This document shows, piece by piece, positions 34,560-42,236 of a stretch of 64,000 nt of DNA; the first letter of the stretch is position 1, and every line of letters starts with the position of its first letter. The DNA is from Solirubrobacter taibaiensis (GTDB lineage: Bacteria; Actinomycetota; Thermoleophilia; Solirubrobacterales; Solirubrobacteraceae), in assembly GCA_027587225.1 (NCBI GenBank), contig JAPDDQ010000016.1:1-64000 (forward strand), written 5' to 3'. Both the position numbers and the translations under genes were made by a program. The notes under the pieces were generated by a model. That model was not told the origin of the DNA and searched no databases. It saw nothing but the letters and a program-made list of their open reading frames with translations.

Positions 34560-35729
34560 ATGTCGAGCAGCCCCGACGTCGTCGTGGTGGGCGCGGGTGT
34601 GGTGGGAGCGGCGTGCGCGTACCACTTGGCCCTCGCCGGCGTCCGCGTGCGCCTCGTGGACCGGGCCTACCCCGCCTCGGGAAGCTCCGGCGCCTGCGAG
34701 GGCAACGTGCTCGCGTGGGACAAGGAGCTCGAACGCGAACTGCCGCTCGCGCTGCGCAGCGCGGACCTGTGGGCGCACCTCGCCGAGACGCTCCCGGACG
34801 ACTTCGAGTACGACCGCAAGGGCAGCGTCGTCGTCGCCGAGACCGAGGCGGAGCTGATCGCCTCGGCCGAGCGCGCCCGCGTGCTCGCCGGCCTCGGCGT
34901 CCACGGCGACGTGCTCGACGCCGCGGCGCTGCGCCGCGAGGAGCCGTACGCCGCGCACGATCTGCCCGGCGGTGTCCTGTACCCCGGCGACGCGCAGCTC
35001 GAGCCGCGCCTCGCCACCGCCGCGCTCGTCCGTGCCGCCGTCGCGGCCGGGGCCGAGCTCTCGCTGGACACGCCGATCACCGCGATCGTGCGCGAGCCGT
35101 CGGGCCGCGCCATCGGCGTCCGGACGGCCACGGAGCTGATCACGGCCGACGCCGTGGTCGTGGCCGCCGGCGTGTGGACCAAGGACCTGCTCGAGCCCTG
35201 CGGCCTGCACGTGCCCGTCACGCCCCGCAAGGGCCAGATCGTCGTGCTCGAACGCTCGCCCGTCGTGTTCCGTCGCAAGTTGTCCGAGGCGGGCTACGTC
35301 GCCGCGGTCGAGGGCGGCGACGACGCCGCCCTGGCGATCGCCATGGTCGTCGAGTCCACCCAGTCCGGAACCGCGTTGCTCGGGTCTTCCCGCCAGCACG
35401 TCGGCTTCGACCGCGAAGTCGACATCTCCGTCGCCGGCGCGATCGCCGCCCGCGCCGCCCGTTTCTTCCCGATCCTCACCGACGCGCGCGCACTGCGCGT
35501 CTACGCCGGGCTGCGCCCGTTGACCCCCGACCACATCCCGATCATCGGCCCGTTCGCCGAGGCGCCGAACCTCTGCGTCGCGACCGGCCACGAGGGCGCC
35601 GGCATCGGCCTCGCGCCCGCCACGGGCGAGCTGGTGGCCGACTGGTACACGGGGAGCCCCACGCAGGTCCCGCTGTCCTGGTTCTCGCCGGACCGCTTCG
35701 CCCCGGTCGAGCTGGGAGCCGCGTCGTGA
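34560..35729 (+). CDS. FAD-dependent amino-acid dehydrogenase, DadA/HypO-like catalytic subunit
   Basis: A 389-residue DAO-family flavoprotein. Dinucleotide-binding VVVVGAGVVGAACAYHLALAG at residues 7-27, VVVAAGVWTKDLL, and C-terminal RPLTPDHIPIIGP ... CVATGHEGAGIGLAPATGELVADW. With the 2Fe-2S subunit overlapping its end and the HcnB-like subunit at 38160, it matches the multi-subunit D-hydroxyproline/D-amino-acid (or opine/nopaline) dehydrogenases. Cis-4-hydroxy-D-proline is the favoured substrate because an epimerase and a deaminase gene lie at 52564 and 53570; other D-amino acids or sarcosine remain possible. Confidence 0.82.
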   Translation: MSSSPDVVVVGAGVVGAACAYHLALAGVRVRLVDRAYPASGSSGACEGNVLAWDKELERELPLALRSADLWAHLAETLPDDFEYDRKGSVVVAETEAELIASAERARVLAGLGVHGDVLDAAALRREEPYAAHDLPGGVLYPGDAQLEPRLATAALVRAAVAAGAELSLDTPITAIVREPSGRAIGVRTATELITADAVVVAAGVWTKDLLEPCGLHVPVTPRKGQIVVLERSPVVFRRKLSEAGYVAAVEGGDDAALAIAMVVESTQSGTALLGSSRQHVGFDREVDISVAGAIAARAARFFPILTDARALRVYAGLRPLTPDHIPIIGPFAEAPNLCVATGHEGAGIGLAPATGELVADWYTGSPTQVPLSWFSPDRFAPVELGAAS

Positions 35730-35965
35730 TCGAGCTCACCGTCGACGGCACGCCGCTGGAAGCACCGGCGGGCCAGAGCCTGGGCGCCGTCCTGCTGCAG
35801 GCCGGCCGGACCGCGCTGCGCAACTCGCCCTCGGGCACGCCGCGCGGGCTGTTCTGCGGGATCGGCGTCTGTCAGGAGTGCCGCGTCATCGTCGACGGCG
35901 TCGTCGCCCGCGCCTGCGTCACGCCCGTCTCGGCGGGGATGCAGGTCTCCACCGGTCACACGTAA
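35726..35965 (+). CDS. Small (2Fe-2S)-binding subunit of the FAD dehydrogenase
   Basis: A 79-residue ferredoxin-like protein: FCGIGVCQECRVIVDG followed by RACVTPV gives the C-x4-C-x2-C ... C pattern of sarcosine-oxidase-alpha/HcnA-type 2Fe-2S domains. GTG start overlaps the upstream stop (GTGA). Such subunits pass electrons between flavoprotein partners in D-hydroxyproline and cyanide-producing glycine dehydrogenases. Confidence 0.88.
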   Translation: MIELTVDGTPLEAPAGQSLGAVLLQAGRTALRNSPSGTPRGLFCGIGVCQECRVIVDGVVARACVTPVSAGMQVSTGHT

Positions 35966-35988
35966 GGGCCGCGGTACTCGGCGAGCCG

Positions 35989-36060
35989 CCGGGAAAGTGC
36001 AGGGTCGCCACCCTGTCGCGAAGCGGGCAGGCAACCGGAAGGCTCTGCGCTGCCGTTTCC
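35989..36060 (+). promoter_or_regulatory. Candidate structured RNA leader
   Basis: Before the GTG at 36079 the sequence can form a three-way junction: outer stem GGAAA (35992-35996) with TTTCC (36056-36060), hairpin CAGGGT-cgcc-ACCCTG (36000-36015), and stem GGCAG (36026-36030) with CTGCC (36050-36054). It ends shortly before the ribosome binding site. I could not match it to a named riboswitch class. Confidence 0.35.
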
Positions 36061-36078
36061 GAGCCGGAAGGAAGTCCA

Positions 36079-36774
36079 GTGCTTCGACCTGTGCTGGTGG
36101 CCCTCGTCTTCACCGCCGCGGTGCCCGCGTCCGCGGGTGCTGCCCCGATCCTCACGACCGATCGCGCGTGCTACGCCCCGGAGGAGCTGATCAGCTTCGC
36201 CGGCCAAGGGTTCACCCCCGACGCGAAGATCGTCTTCATCTTCGGCGCCAATGGACGCTTCGGACAGGCCGAGACGACCGCCTTTCCCACCGGCGCGTTC
36301 ACCTACGCCCTGCGCGCCCCGCAGCTGAGCGAGTTCAACGCCGACTCGCCCACGCTCGACCTCTTCGTCACGGCGAACGACCAGGCGAAGATCGGGCCGG
36401 ACGGCGCCATCGTCGGGCCGCCCGAGGAGAGCTTTGCCGCCGCCCAGTTCCGCGTCAGCGAATGGAGCATCGACGTCGCGAAGTGGAACCGCAGCGACGC
36501 GAGCGCGAAGCGCGGCCAGAGCGTCAAGCTCGTGACCCGCGGCTGGACGATCCTCGGCCCGACCCTCTATGCGCACTACGTCCGCGGCGGCAAGGCGGTG
36601 CACAGCCAGAAGATCGGCGCGCTCACCGGCGACTGCGGCGACCTGACCAAGAAGTTCAAAGCCTTCCCGTTCGCGGCCAAGGCGGGCAAATACGCCGTCC
36701 GCTTCTCTGCCTCCGCGCGCTGGAACAAGCAGGACCCGTGGCTCGGCTATCGCGCGGTTCGCTTCGCGGGCTGA
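36079..36774 (+). CDS. Secreted protein of unknown function
   Basis: A 231-residue exported protein. The GTG at 36079 has AAGGAAG upstream. The signal peptide is residues 1-21 (VLRPVLVALVFTAAVPASAGA). The mature part is predicted all-beta, possibly two immunoglobulin-like domains (PILTTDRACYAPEELISFAGQGF; KRGQSVKLVTRGW), with two cysteines (RACYAP, TGDCGD). It interrupts the set of dehydrogenase subunit genes. Function unknown. Confidence 0.7.
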   Translation: MLRPVLVALVFTAAVPASAGAAPILTTDRACYAPEELISFAGQGFTPDAKIVFIFGANGRFGQAETTAFPTGAFTYALRAPQLSEFNADSPTLDLFVTANDQAKIGPDGAIVGPPEESFAAAQFRVSEWSIDVAKWNRSDASAKRGQSVKLVTRGWTILGPTLYAHYVRGGKAVHSQKIGALTGDCGDLTKKFKAFPFAAKAGKYAVRFSASARWNKQDPWLGYRAVRFAG

Positions 36775-36784
36775 TCCGCAACCC

Positions 36785-36811
36785 GGAGGCGACCGGTTCG
36801 TTGAACCGGTC
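36785..36811 (+). promoter_or_regulatory. Shine-Dalgarno followed by hairpin abutting the start codon
   Basis: GGAGG (36785-36789) is separated from ATG 36812 by a perfect 9-bp inverted repeat, GACCGGTTC-gtt-GAACCGGTC (36791-36811). Folding would bring the ribosome binding site next to the ATG; unfolded, the spacing (22 bases) is too long. It could also be an operator or a terminator for the upstream gene. Confidence 0.5.
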
Positions 36812-38179
36812 ATGAAGCGCAGAGTGGTGCTCTTGGTCGTGTCGCTGCTGGCCGGCGGCGCGGCCGCCGCGCACGCGGACACGTCGCAGCCGGGCTCGTA
36901 CGCCGGCCCGCTGGGGCTCGCGGCCGGCCCGGTCCTGATGGGCGACCGGCTCGCGTGGTCGGCGGCGTCCACCGTGTACGTGGATCTGGACTACCGGACC
37001 ACGTCCCGGCTGTACGCGGCACCCGTCGCGGGCGGTTCGGCGCGGGAGCTCGCGACGCTGGCGGAGGAGGTCTACAACCCGAGCTACCCCTCCGTCGAGG
37101 GCGACTCGGTGATGGCGCTGGCCGGCTCCCCCGGCCACGTTGCGTGGATGACGTTGGCCACCAGCACCGCGGTGTCCAAGTACGGCGGCGACCTGCAGGA
37201 CCCGTGGAGGATCTCGGCGCTGGGGACCACCGCGACCTGTCGCGCGACCTTCGGGGCGGGGCTCGCCCTCGACGGTGACCAACTGGCCGTGAGCGGCTGC
37301 GGCGGCGTGTCGGTGCGTGATCTCAGCCGCCCCCAGGCGCCACCGCAGGTGCTCGCAGCCACGGGCGGGCCGGTGAAGCTGGCTGGGACCTGGGCGGCGT
37401 GGCAGACGGACACGGGCTACGAGCTGCTGAACCGCTCGACCGGGGCCCGCACCACGTTCGGGATCGAGGGGTTGCCCGGCGAGCGGCGGGTGTTCGACCT
37501 CAGCCCCGAAGGCGTCCTGGCCGTCGCGCTGTCCGTCGAGGGCGGAGGCCCGACGCAGCTGGCCTGGACATCCCCAGCCGAGCCGACGTGGCACGTGTTC
37601 GCCACGCCGCGACTGCTGTGGGACACCGACCTCCGGGTCCGCGGCGGCCGGATCGCACACCTGACCTACGACTCGCGGACGGACGGCGAGCAACTGTGGC
37701 TGATGGATCTCGCGGGCGGGCGGACGTTCCTGACCGAGCGCGACGACATCAACGAGCCCGGGCAGACCGGCTTCGACTTCGACGGCACGCGCGTGACGTG
37801 GGCGACGACGACCTGCGACACGCTCACGGTCGCCGCGCGCCCGGTCGCCGGGGGGCCGTTCACGCTGCCGGCACGGACGCACTGCCCGGTGGTCGTCGAC
37901 CCCCACCGGCTGCGGCTCGGCCGCGGCAACGCCATCGTCCGCCTGCGCTGTCCCGCTCCCTCGCCGCGGCGGGACTCGGACCGGTGTGCCGGCCGCGTCG
38001 TGCTGCGCGCGGGCGGAAAGCGCCTCGGCGCGGGCACGTTCAAGATCGAGGCGAACGCGTGGGGTCACGCCCGCGTGAAGCTCACAGCGCGCACGAAGGC
38101 GAAGCGGGTCGAGGTCGTAGTGCGCAGCGTCACCCGCGGGCACGCGTCCCGCACGACCGTCAGTCGGCGGCGGTCCTGA
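36812..38179 (+). CDS. Secreted beta-propeller-like protein of unknown function
   Basis: A 455-residue exported protein. Signal peptide MKRRVVLLVVSLLAGGAAAAHA. The mature region has repeating strand patterns (DRLAWSAASTVYVDLD, DGDQLAVSGCGGVSVRDLS, AGTWAAWQTDTGYELLNR, DGTRVTWATTTCDTLTVAARP) of the TolB/WD type. The C-terminal ~100 residues are basic and beta-rich. It overlaps the convergent oxidoreductase gene by 20 bases. No catalytic motif recognised. Confidence 0.7.
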   Translation: MKRRVVLLVVSLLAGGAAAAHADTSQPGSYAGPLGLAAGPVLMGDRLAWSAASTVYVDLDYRTTSRLYAAPVAGGSARELATLAEEVYNPSYPSVEGDSVMALAGSPGHVAWMTLATSTAVSKYGGDLQDPWRISALGTTATCRATFGAGLALDGDQLAVSGCGGVSVRDLSRPQAPPQVLAATGGPVKLAGTWAAWQTDTGYELLNRSTGARTTFGIEGLPGERRVFDLSPEGVLAVALSVEGGGPTQLAWTSPAEPTWHVFATPRLLWDTDLRVRGGRIAHLTYDSRTDGEQLWLMDLAGGRTFLTERDDINEPGQTGFDFDGTRVTWATTTCDTLTVAARPVAGGPFTLPARTHCPVVVDPHRLRLGRGNAIVRLRCPAPSPRRDSDRCAGRVVLRAGGKRLGAGTFKIEANAWGHARVKLTARTKAKRVEVVVRSVTRGHASRTTVSRRRS

Positions 38180-39563
38180 TCAGGACGTCGAGCGGGATCG
38201 GCCGCATCGGGGCCCGGCCGCTGAAGCGCGCGGGCTCCTCGGGCAACCGCGCCGCGACGAGGCGCTCGCACGTGCGGCCCTGACACGGCCCCTGCCCGCA
38301 GCGGGTCACGACCTTCAATGCGGACATCGTGGTGGCGCCGCCGGCGACGGCGGCGTCCACCGCGCCCTTGGTCACGTCCTCGCAGCGGCACAGGATCGTG
38401 TCCGGCCGGGCGAGCGTGAGCAGGCCGGGGCGCGGGTCGAAGAGCTCGCCGAGGATGCCGGCGAAGCCCGCGAGCTTCGCCCGCCGCGCGCGCAGGCGGG
38501 GCAAGTCGGGGTGGGGAGCGACGTCGCCACGTGTGGCCGCGCCGTTGCCGGGCCGCGCTTGGCCGTTCGCCGGCGCGCCGTTGCCGTTGGCGCCCTTGCG
38601 GGCGTGCGCGGCGGCCATCCAGCCCGCGAGCTCGCCCTCGACGACGGCGAGGTCGGCGCCGCCGACGCCGCTCGCCTCACCGGCGACGTAGACGCCCCGG
38701 ACGGACGTGGCCATGTCGTCGTCGTGGGCGACGGCGTCGCCGCGCAGCTCGCACCCGAGCGCGCGGGCCAGGTCCACGGACGGCAGGAACCCGTAGGCGG
38801 TGCAGACGGCGTCGACCGCGAAGGTCCGCTCGCCGCCCGTCGGCGCCCAGTCCGGGCCGCAGCGCGCGATCGTCGCGGACTCGACGCGGCCGTTCCCCTC
38901 GGCGCGCACGAGCACGTGGCCCCACTCGATCCGGCGCACCTTCCCGCGATAGCGCACGTACTCGCGCAGGCGGTCGGGGTGCGCGGACATGCGCGGGCCG
39001 ACGCGCGCCCAGTCACGGCGGCGCGTGGCTTCGGCGACGGCGACGACCTCGGCCCCGCTCGCCGCCAGCTGCGCCGCGACGGGCAGCAGGAACGGGCCGG
39101 CGCCCGCGAGCAGCACCCGGCGCCCCGGCACGACGCCTTGGCCCTTGGCCAGCGCCTGGGCGCCGCCGGCGGTCATCACGCCCGGCAACGTCCAGCCCGG
39201 GAACGCGATCGGCCGGTCGTAGGCGCCCGTGGCCAGCACGGTCGCGGCGGCGCGGACCCGCTCCACCGGACCGGTCAGCAGCAGCTCACCTGGCGCGGGC
39301 GAAGCCCAAACGGTCGCGCCCGACAGCACGTGGACGGAGGAGGCGACGAGCGCGGCGCACAGCTCCCGCGCCGCGCGGGGCAGGGACGGCGGCGCGTCGG
39401 CTCCGACCTCGTCGAAGCGCCGGCGCCAGATCTGCCCGCCCGGGGCGGCGTACTCATCGATCAGCGCCACGCTTGCACCGGCTCGAGCGGCGGCCAGCGC
39501 GGCGCTCATGCCGGCCGGACCGCCGCCGACCACGGCGACGTCGACCTGCAACTCCTCCATCAT
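38160..39563 (-). CDS. FAD/NAD(P)-dependent oxidoreductase with BFD-like 2Fe-2S domain (HcnB/OoxA-like)
   Basis: A 467-residue flavoprotein. N-terminal FAD motif VAVVGGGPAGMSAALAAARAG, central second nucleotide-binding region GRRVLLAGAGPFLLPVAAQL, and C-terminal cysteine motif CRCEDVTKGAVD ... CGQGPCQGRTC for a 2Fe-2S cluster. This is the alpha subunit type of opine oxidase, HCN synthase and D-hydroxyproline dehydrogenase. Its partners are at 34560 and 35726, although two secreted-protein genes and a strand change separate them. TACGCT 8 bases before the ATG suggests a leaderless transcript. Confidence 0.85.
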   Translation of the reverse strand: MMEELQVDVAVVGGGPAGMSAALAAARAGASVALIDEYAAPGGQIWRRRFDEVGADAPPSLPRAARELCAALVASSVHVLSGATVWASPAPGELLLTGPVERVRAAATVLATGAYDRPIAFPGWTLPGVMTAGGAQALAKGQGVVPGRRVLLAGAGPFLLPVAAQLAASGAEVVAVAEATRRRDWARVGPRMSAHPDRLREYVRYRGKVRRIEWGHVLVRAEGNGRVESATIARCGPDWAPTGGERTFAVDAVCTAYGFLPSVDLARALGCELRGDAVAHDDDMATSVRGVYVAGEASGVGGADLAVVEGELAGWMAAAHARKGANGNGAPANGQARPGNGAATRGDVAPHPDLPRLRARRAKLAGFAGILGELFDPRPGLLTLARPDTILCRCEDVTKGAVDAAVAGGATTMSALKVVTRCGQGPCQGRTCERLVAARLPEEPARFSGRAPMRPIPLDVLIRTAAD

Positions 39564-39571
39564 CGCCGTCG

Positions 39572-39577
39572 AGCGTA
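39572..39577 (-). promoter_or_regulatory. Putative leaderless -10 box (TACGCT)
   Basis: Minus-strand TACGCT ends 8 bases before the ATG at 39563. The gap also has AGTTGTCGAACGTT at 39606-39619, which shares a GTCGAA core with the motifs at 48293. Confidence 0.4.
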
Positions 39578-39664
39578 CGGACGCTCCAAGCGCCCATATA
39601 CCGGCAGTTGTCGAACGTTGACCTGCCCCGCTTACACGATCTGCCGGAACCTCGGCGCGCGTGA

Positions 39665-39693
39665 TTGACCCGCCCTGGCCACCCGAGTAGGAC
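39665..39693 (+). promoter_or_regulatory. Promoter of the S15 peptidase gene
   Basis: TTGACC (39665-39670), a 17-base spacer, then TAGGAC (39688-39693). The leader of about 24 bases contains GGAGG (39711-39715), 8 bases before the ATG. Confidence 0.5.
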
Positions 39694-39723
39694 TCTCATC
39701 GGGAACCTACGGAGGGTGTACTA

Positions 39724-41973
39724 ATGATCTCAACGATGCGGCGAGTGGGCCTCGCCGCGGCGGTGGTCGCCGCCGGCCTCATCGGGGCACCGACGGCATC
39801 GGCGCAGACCGCGCCGGTGATCGAGGGCGGCAAGACGTCGCCCGTGTTCGGCTACGCGGACGCGATCCGCGAGCGTGTCTTCATCGAATCGCCGTATGAC
39901 TCCGACAAGAACGGGGTCAAGGACATCATCGCGATCGACATCAAGCGTCCCAAGGCCACGAACGCGGGCCTGAAAGCGCCGGTGATCATGGACCCGAGCC
40001 CGTACTACTCGACGCTCGGGCGCGGCAACGAGTCGCAGCTCAAGCGCGACTACGACGGCGACGGCCTGCTCGACCTGTGGCCGCTGTTCTACGACAACTA
40101 CTTCGTCCCGCGCGGCTACGCCGTGATCCTCATGGACATGATCGGGACCAACAACTCGACCGGTTGCCCGAACGTCCACGACGAGTCCGACAACCTGAGC
40201 GCGAAGGTCGTCATCGACTGGCTCAACGGGCGCGTCCCGGGCAAGTACGCGGACGGCAGCGCCGCGACCGCGTCCTGGCACAACGGCAAGTCGGGCCTGA
40301 TCGGCAAGTCCTACGACGGCACGCTGGCCAACGCGGTCGCCGCCAGCGGGGTCGAAGGGCTGACGACGATCGTCCCGATCTCCGCCATCGCGTCCTACTA
40401 CGACTACACGCGCACCAACGGCGTCATCCAGCGCGGCAACAACTACCTGGCCAGCCTCGCGCTCGCGGTCACCAACCCGGACCGGCGCAACTACTGCGCG
40501 CCGATCCGCGCCGAGCTGGACGCCAATGACGGTGACGAGACCGGCGACTACAGCGACTTCTGGGCCGTCCGCGACTACCTGAAGGACCTCGACAAGGTCA
40601 AGGCGAGCGTCTTCATCACGCACGGCGTCAACGACGAGAACGTCCGCGCGGACCACTTCTCCAAATGGTGGTACGGGCTGAAGGAGCGGGGCGTCCCGCG
40701 CAAGCTGTGGATCATGCGCCAAGGCCACGTCGACCCGTTCGACGGGCGCCGCGAGGTGTGGGTGAACACCATCCACCGCTGGTTCGACTACTGGCTCTTC
40801 GGCGTCCAGAACGGGATCATGAGCGAGCCCGCTGTCGACATCGAGACGAGCCGCGACGTGTGGGAGACGCACGCCGACTACCCGGTGCCGGGCACCAACA
40901 TGGTCGACGTCTACCTGCGCAACGACGGAGCGGTGCAGGGCTCGCTCGCCGGCTCCTCCGGCGGCGCGGCCGCGTCCACGACGTTCCGCGACAACAACCT
41001 GAGCGAGAACAACTACCTCAGCCTGACCAGCAACGCGACCCAGGCCGGGCAGAAGCGGATGTTCCTCTCACCGCCGCTGAAGAAGCCGCTACGCCTCTCC
41101 GGCACGGCGATCGTGGAGCTGCAGGCGTCGCTGAGCAAGACGCAGTCGAACCTGACGGCGTTCGTCGTCGACTACGGGCCCAGCACCCAGACGACCCGGT
41201 CCGGCGACGGCGTCTCCACGCCCAATCCGGCCACCCGCACGTGCTGGGGCGAATCGGTCCCGGATGACACGGGCTGCTTCAACGAGACGATCAAGCCCCA
41301 GACCACCGTCACCCAGTGGCGCGTGACCAAGGGCATGATGGACTCCTCGAACCGCACCTCTCTGCGGGTCGCCGAGCCGGTCACGATCGGCAACTCGTAC
41401 AAGTTCAGCTGGCCGATGCTCCCGGACGACTTCACGTTCGCCGCCGGGCACCGCGTCGGCATCGTCATCGGCGGCAACTTCAGCGGCTACGGGTCCACCA
41501 ACGGCATGACCCAGACCGACATCACCATCGACACCCTGTTGTCGAAGATCAAGTTGCCGATCACCGGCGGCTACAGCGCCGCCGTCGCCGCCGGCCTGTT
41601 CGGCGAGGCCGTCGAGGCGCCCGTCGGTGGCACGGTCCCGGCGACCCTGTCGCTGTCGCTCGGCGCCCCGGCGACCTTCGGGGCGTTCACGCCGGGCACC
41701 ACCAAGGAGTACGCGGCGGGCACGACCGCCAACGTCATCTCGAGCGCCGGCGACGCGGCCCTGACCGTGAGCGAGCCCGGCCACCTGACCAACGGCGCGT
41801 TCAGCCTCGCCGAGCCGCTGCGGGTGGAGTTCAGCAAGGCAGCTTGGATCGGCCCGGTGTCCAACGACACCGTCGACATCGCGTTCAAGCAGCTGGTGAA
41901 GAGCACCGATCCGCTCCGGACCGGCAGCTACAGCAAGACGCTGACCTTCACGCTCTCCACCACCAACCCGTAG
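39724..41973 (+). CDS. Secreted X-Pro dipeptidyl-peptidase (S15 family, CocE/NonD-like)
   Basis: A 749-residue exported serine hydrolase. Signal peptide residues 1-27 (VGLAAAVVAAGLIGAPTASAQ). Alpha/beta-hydrolase core with the nucleophile in GLIGKSYDGTLANA (Ser about residue 196), acid region THGVNDENVR and a later His (RQGHVDP or IHRWFDYW region). The C-terminal jelly-roll domain includes YKFSWPMLPDDFTFAAGHRVGIVIGGN. Family members remove N-terminal X-Pro dipeptides. It ends with an extra ~120-residue beta domain. The neighbouring peptide transporter and hydroxyproline-type genes fit scavenging of proline-rich peptides. Confidence 0.85.
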   Translation: MISTMRRVGLAAAVVAAGLIGAPTASAQTAPVIEGGKTSPVFGYADAIRERVFIESPYDSDKNGVKDIIAIDIKRPKATNAGLKAPVIMDPSPYYSTLGRGNESQLKRDYDGDGLLDLWPLFYDNYFVPRGYAVILMDMIGTNNSTGCPNVHDESDNLSAKVVIDWLNGRVPGKYADGSAATASWHNGKSGLIGKSYDGTLANAVAASGVEGLTTIVPISAIASYYDYTRTNGVIQRGNNYLASLALAVTNPDRRNYCAPIRAELDANDGDETGDYSDFWAVRDYLKDLDKVKASVFITHGVNDENVRADHFSKWWYGLKERGVPRKLWIMRQGHVDPFDGRREVWVNTIHRWFDYWLFGVQNGIMSEPAVDIETSRDVWETHADYPVPGTNMVDVYLRNDGAVQGSLAGSSGGAAASTTFRDNNLSENNYLSLTSNATQAGQKRMFLSPPLKKPLRLSGTAIVELQASLSKTQSNLTAFVVDYGPSTQTTRSGDGVSTPNPATRTCWGESVPDDTGCFNETIKPQTTVTQWRVTKGMMDSSNRTSLRVAEPVTIGNSYKFSWPMLPDDFTFAAGHRVGIVIGGNFSGYGSTNGMTQTDITIDTLLSKIKLPITGGYSAAVAAGLFGEAVEAPVGGTVPATLSLSLGAPATFGAFTPGTTKEYAAGTTANVISSAGDAALTVSEPGHLTNGAFSLAEPLRVEFSKAAWIGPVSNDTVDIAFKQLVKSTDPLRTGSYSKTLTFTLSTTNP

Positions 41974-41990
41974 GACCCGTCTCCGATGAC

Positions 41991-42020
41991 AGGGCGCCGG
42001 CCTTTCGGGGCCGGCGCCCT
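41991..42020 (+). terminator. Strong hairpin terminator after S15 peptidase gene
   Basis: Perfect 12-bp stem AGGGCGCCGGCC / GGCCGGCGCCCT with a 6-base loop, 18 bases after the stop. No T tract. Confidence 0.75.
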
Positions 42021-42041
42021 GGACGGGTACCGTTGACGGGC

Positions 42042-42236
42042 ATGAGCGCCGACCGCCGCGACACGATCCTCGTCGTCATCGCGATCGTCGGCGCCGTTTT
42101 GTGCTTCTGGATCCCGATGCCCTGGGGCGCGATCCCCGCGGCGATCACGCTCGTGATCGCCGCGGTGAAACTGATCCCGCCGTTCCTCCGCGCACGCCGC
42201 GAAGCGCGCGGCGGCGACCGTCAGTCCGGCTTGTAG
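42042..42236 (+). CDS. Small two-helix membrane protein
   Basis: A 64-residue protein starting MSADRRDTILVV. Two hydrophobic stretches (ILVVIAIVGAVLCFWIPM and AIPAAITLVIAAVKLIPPFL) form a helical hairpin, with a basic C-terminal tail. It overlaps the convergent oppF gene by 16 bases. No recognised function. Confidence 0.55.
   Translation: MSADRRDTILVVIAIVGAVLCFWIPMPWGAIPAAITLVIAAVKLIPPFLRARREARGGDRQSGL

Noticed and set aside
35966..36078. c-di-GMP, c-di-AMP or cobalamin riboswitch in the leader
   Set aside because: I tried to match the conserved cores of these classes and the order of elements does not fit; reported only as an unclassified structured leader.
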